DNA from: Candidatus Olsenella pullistercoris
GTDB taxonomy: Bacteria; Actinomycetota; Coriobacteriia; Coriobacteriales; Atopobiaceae
Length of the DNA: 64,000 nt
Assembly (NCBI GenBank): GCA_019116525.1
Contig: DXBM01000019.1
Location: forward strand, 22,348-86,347
Direction of reading: 5' to 3'
Shown: piece by piece, positions 62,291-64,000 of the stretch
Numbering within the stretch: position 1 is the first letter of the stretch
Layout: every line of letters begins with the position of its first letter
Program-made: the position numbers and the translations under genes
Notes under the pieces: model-generated
Databases searched by the model: none
Told to the model about the DNA's origin: nothing
What the model saw: the letters and a program-made list of their open reading frames with translations, nothing else

Positions 62291-64000
62291 CTACTCGTTG
62301 TCGCCCGCGGTGGCCTGCGTGGCGGAGACGCCCTCGCCGGCGTCGCTCGCGTCACGCCACTTCCAGTCGGTGAAGGCCGGGTGGTCGTAGCCGTTGTCGA
62401 CGGCGAACTGGAACGCCTCGACGCGGAAGTTCTCCCACTCGCCGATCTGCTCGGACCACTTGTCGGCGTCGATCATGCGCAGGGCGTCGGCAGCGAGGGC
62501 CCAGCGGTCCATGTCGTTCACGCGGACCATGTCGAACGGCGTGGTCGTGGAGCCCTGCTCCTTGTAGCCGTGGACGTTGAAGTTGTCGTGGTTCGGACGG
62601 TCCCAGATGAGGCGACGGATCGTGCCGGGGTAGGCGTGGAACGCAAAGAGGACGGGCTTGTCGGCCGTGAAGAGCTCGACGAACTTCTCGTCGGACATGG
62701 CCTTGTCGTTCTCGGAGGCGTTCTGGATGCTGAGCAGGTCGACCACGTTGACCAGGCGGACCTTGACGCCGAGCTTGTCGAGCATGTCAAGGGCGGCCAT
62801 GGCCTCGCCAGTGGGAACGTCGCCGCAGCAGGCGAGAACGACGTCGGGCTCCTCGCCCTCAGCGGTGTTGGAGGCCCACTTCCACTCGGCGGCGCCAGCC
62901 TCGAGCTCGGCGCGAGCCTCGTCGAGCGTCAGCCACGTCGGGGCGGGCTGCTTGCCGGCGAAAATCGCGTTCACGCAGTTGGTGGACTGGTAGGCGCGCT
63001 CGGCAACGGCCAGGAGCAGGTTGGCGTCGGCCGGGTAGTAGATGTTCACCACGTGGTCGTTGTTGAAGTTCTTGTTGAGAAGGACGTCAACGAAGCCGGG
63101 GTCCTGGTGCGAGAAGCCGTTGTGGTCCTGACGCCAGACGTGGCTGGAGAGGAGCATGTTGAGGCCGGAGATCGGGGCGCGCCAGTCGATGTGGCGCACA
63201 GTGGCCTCGAGCCACTTGCAGTGCTGGTTGACCATGGAGTCAACGATGTGCACGAAGGACTCGTAGGAGCTCCAGAGGCCGTTGCGGCCGGTGAGGACGT
63301 AGCCCTCGAGCAGGCCCTCGCACTGGTGCTCGGAGAGCTGCTCGATGATGTTGCCCACGGGCGACAGGTGGTCGTCGTTGGCCGGGTCGTCATAGTCGCC
63401 CTCGCCGACACCGAACCACTGCTTGTCGGTCACCTGGTAGGACGGCTGCAGACGGTTGGAGGCCGTCTCGTCCGGGCCAAAGATGCGGAAGGCGTCACGG
63501 TTGTTGTTGATGAGCTCGGCCGTGTACTCGCCGAGGACGCGCGTGGCCTCCACGGCGCCGAAACCGTGGCCCTTCTCGGCGACCGGCACCTCGTACTTGC
63601 GGGTGTCGGGGAGCTGGAGCGGCTTGCGGAGCTTGCCGCCGTTGGCGTTGGGGTTGGCGCCCAGGCGCAGCTCGCCCTTGGGCATGAAGGAGGTCACCTC
63701 GGGACGGATGGCGCCGCTCTCGTCGAAGAGCTCCTCCGGCTTGTAGGACTCGAGCCAGCCCTTGAGGACCTCGAAGTGGGCCTCGGTGTCGCGGGCAGAG
63801 GCCAGCGGCACCTGGTGAGCGCGCCAGGAGCCCTCGGTCTTCTTGCCGTCGATCTCCTTGGGGCAGGTCCAGCCCTTGGGGGTGCGGAAGACGATCATCG
63901 GGTAGAACGGGCGGGAGGCCTCGCCGGCCGCCACGCGGGCCTTGATGTCGCAGATCTCGTCGAAGACGGCCTCGAGCAGCGCCGCGAAGCGACGGTGGAT
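62291..64000 (-). CDS. xfp: Phosphoketolase, C-terminal part (5' end outside window)
   Basis: The minus-strand frame is open to the window edge, so about 570 C-terminal residues are seen of an enzyme of about 790-820. Family segments include [80 protein letters not shown] and [20 protein letters not shown]. It splits xylulose-5-phosphate (and often fructose-6-phosphate) with phosphate into acetyl phosphate and glyceraldehyde-3-phosphate using ThDP. It lies next to the pentose operon that should generate xylulose-5-phosphate. A GTG at 63934 is internal, not the start. Confidence 0.96.
   Translation of the reverse strand: MHRRFAALLEAVFDEICDIKARVAAGEASRPFYPMIVFRTPKGWTCPKEIDGKKTEGSWRAHQVPLASARDTEAHFEVLKGWLESYKPEELFDESGAIRPEVTSFMPKGELRLGANPNANGGKLRKPLQLPDTRKYEVPVAEKGHGFGAVEATRVLGEYTAELINNNRDAFRIFGPDETASNRLQPSYQVTDKQWFGVGEGDYDDPANDDHLSPVGNIIEQLSEHQCEGLLEGYVLTGRNGLWSSYESFVHIVDSMVNQHCKWLEATVRHIDWRAPISGLNMLLSSHVWRQDHNGFSHQDPGFVDVLLNKNFNNDHVVNIYYPADANLLLAVAERAYQSTNCVNAIFAGKQPAPTWLTLDEARAELEAGAAEWKWASNTAEGEEPDVVLACCGDVPTGEAMAALDMLDKLGVKVRLVNVVDLLSIQNASENDKAMSDEKFVELFTADKPVLFAFHAYPGTIRRLIWDRPNHDNFNVHGYKEQGSTTTPFDMVRVNDMDRWALAADALRMIDADKWSEQIGEWENFRVEAFQFAVDNGYDHPAFTDWKWRDASDAGEGVSATQATAGDNE

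Overview
The window is GC-rich (third codon positions mostly G/C), with strong AGGAGG-type ribosome sites and densely packed operons. The gene families seen here (split transketolases, many PTS permeases, phosphoketolase, a giant two-activator acyl-CoA dehydratase activase, Cof-type HADs, RpiR regulators) point to an anaerobic, saccharolytic gut actinobacterium of the Coriobacteriia, most like Olsenella/Atopobium. This taxonomic reading is inference from content; there is no rRNA gene to confirm it. The only RNA gene is an initiator tRNA-Met.

Layout. 1-4.0 kb: end of an RpiR regulator, a split transketolase, a hexuloisomerase-like SIS protein and, divergently, a lone EIIA-Glc, with repeated operator-like boxes between. 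4.0-6.3 kb: Ser/Thr kinase, small HTH protein and FxLYD protein. 6.5-8.2 kb: a frameshifted gene remnant and an orphan JetD-like (DUF2220) protein. 8.2-16.6 kb: DUF362 protein, two esterases, a beta-glucoside-type PTS EIIBCA with its RpiR regulator, a zinc alcohol dehydrogenase and an SDR. 16.8 kb: initiator tRNA. 17.3-24.0 kb: a tight five-gene operon (unknown protein, ClpP-like protease, VirD4/TraG-like ATPase, TPR-like/beta-barrel protein, helicase-nuclease) with mobile-element or genome-conflict character. 24.1-29.1 kb: structured intergenic element, glycerate kinase, HAD phosphatase, membrane protein, peptidase T, ArgR. 29.1-38.9 kb: a ten-gene operon for a PTS-imported polyol or sugar acid (galactitol-type EIIA/B/C, two dehydratases of different folds, three dehydrogenases, KDPGal-type aldolase, HAD). 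39.3-45.8 kb: HAD phosphatase and a TetR-activase pair. 46.0-61.8 kb: a two-ended LacI-linked regulon. 62.3 kb to the end: phosphoketolase, cut by the window edge.

Most striking is the 46-62 kb region. A DUF4038 (GH140 apiosidase family) enzyme, two 6-phospho-beta-glucosidases, an EIIA and a divergent EIIBC lie on one side. On the other side lie an FGGY kinase, a split transketolase and a fucose-isomerase-like protein, encoded divergently from a LacI regulator. The same AGATTTAGT box occurs in both divergent promoters. This fits import of an apiosyl-glucoside, release of D-apiose, then isomerisation, phosphorylation and a transketolase step to xylulose-5-phosphate and dihydroxyacetone phosphate. 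The xylulose-5-phosphate could feed the neighbouring phosphoketolase.

The non-coding DNA is also unusual. Many intergenic gaps, especially between convergent genes, hold 80-200 bp palindromic elements with perfect or near-perfect inverted termini of 11-31 bp whose sequences mostly differ from element to element. A second class of hairpins shares the core CCTCCGTCCCC.
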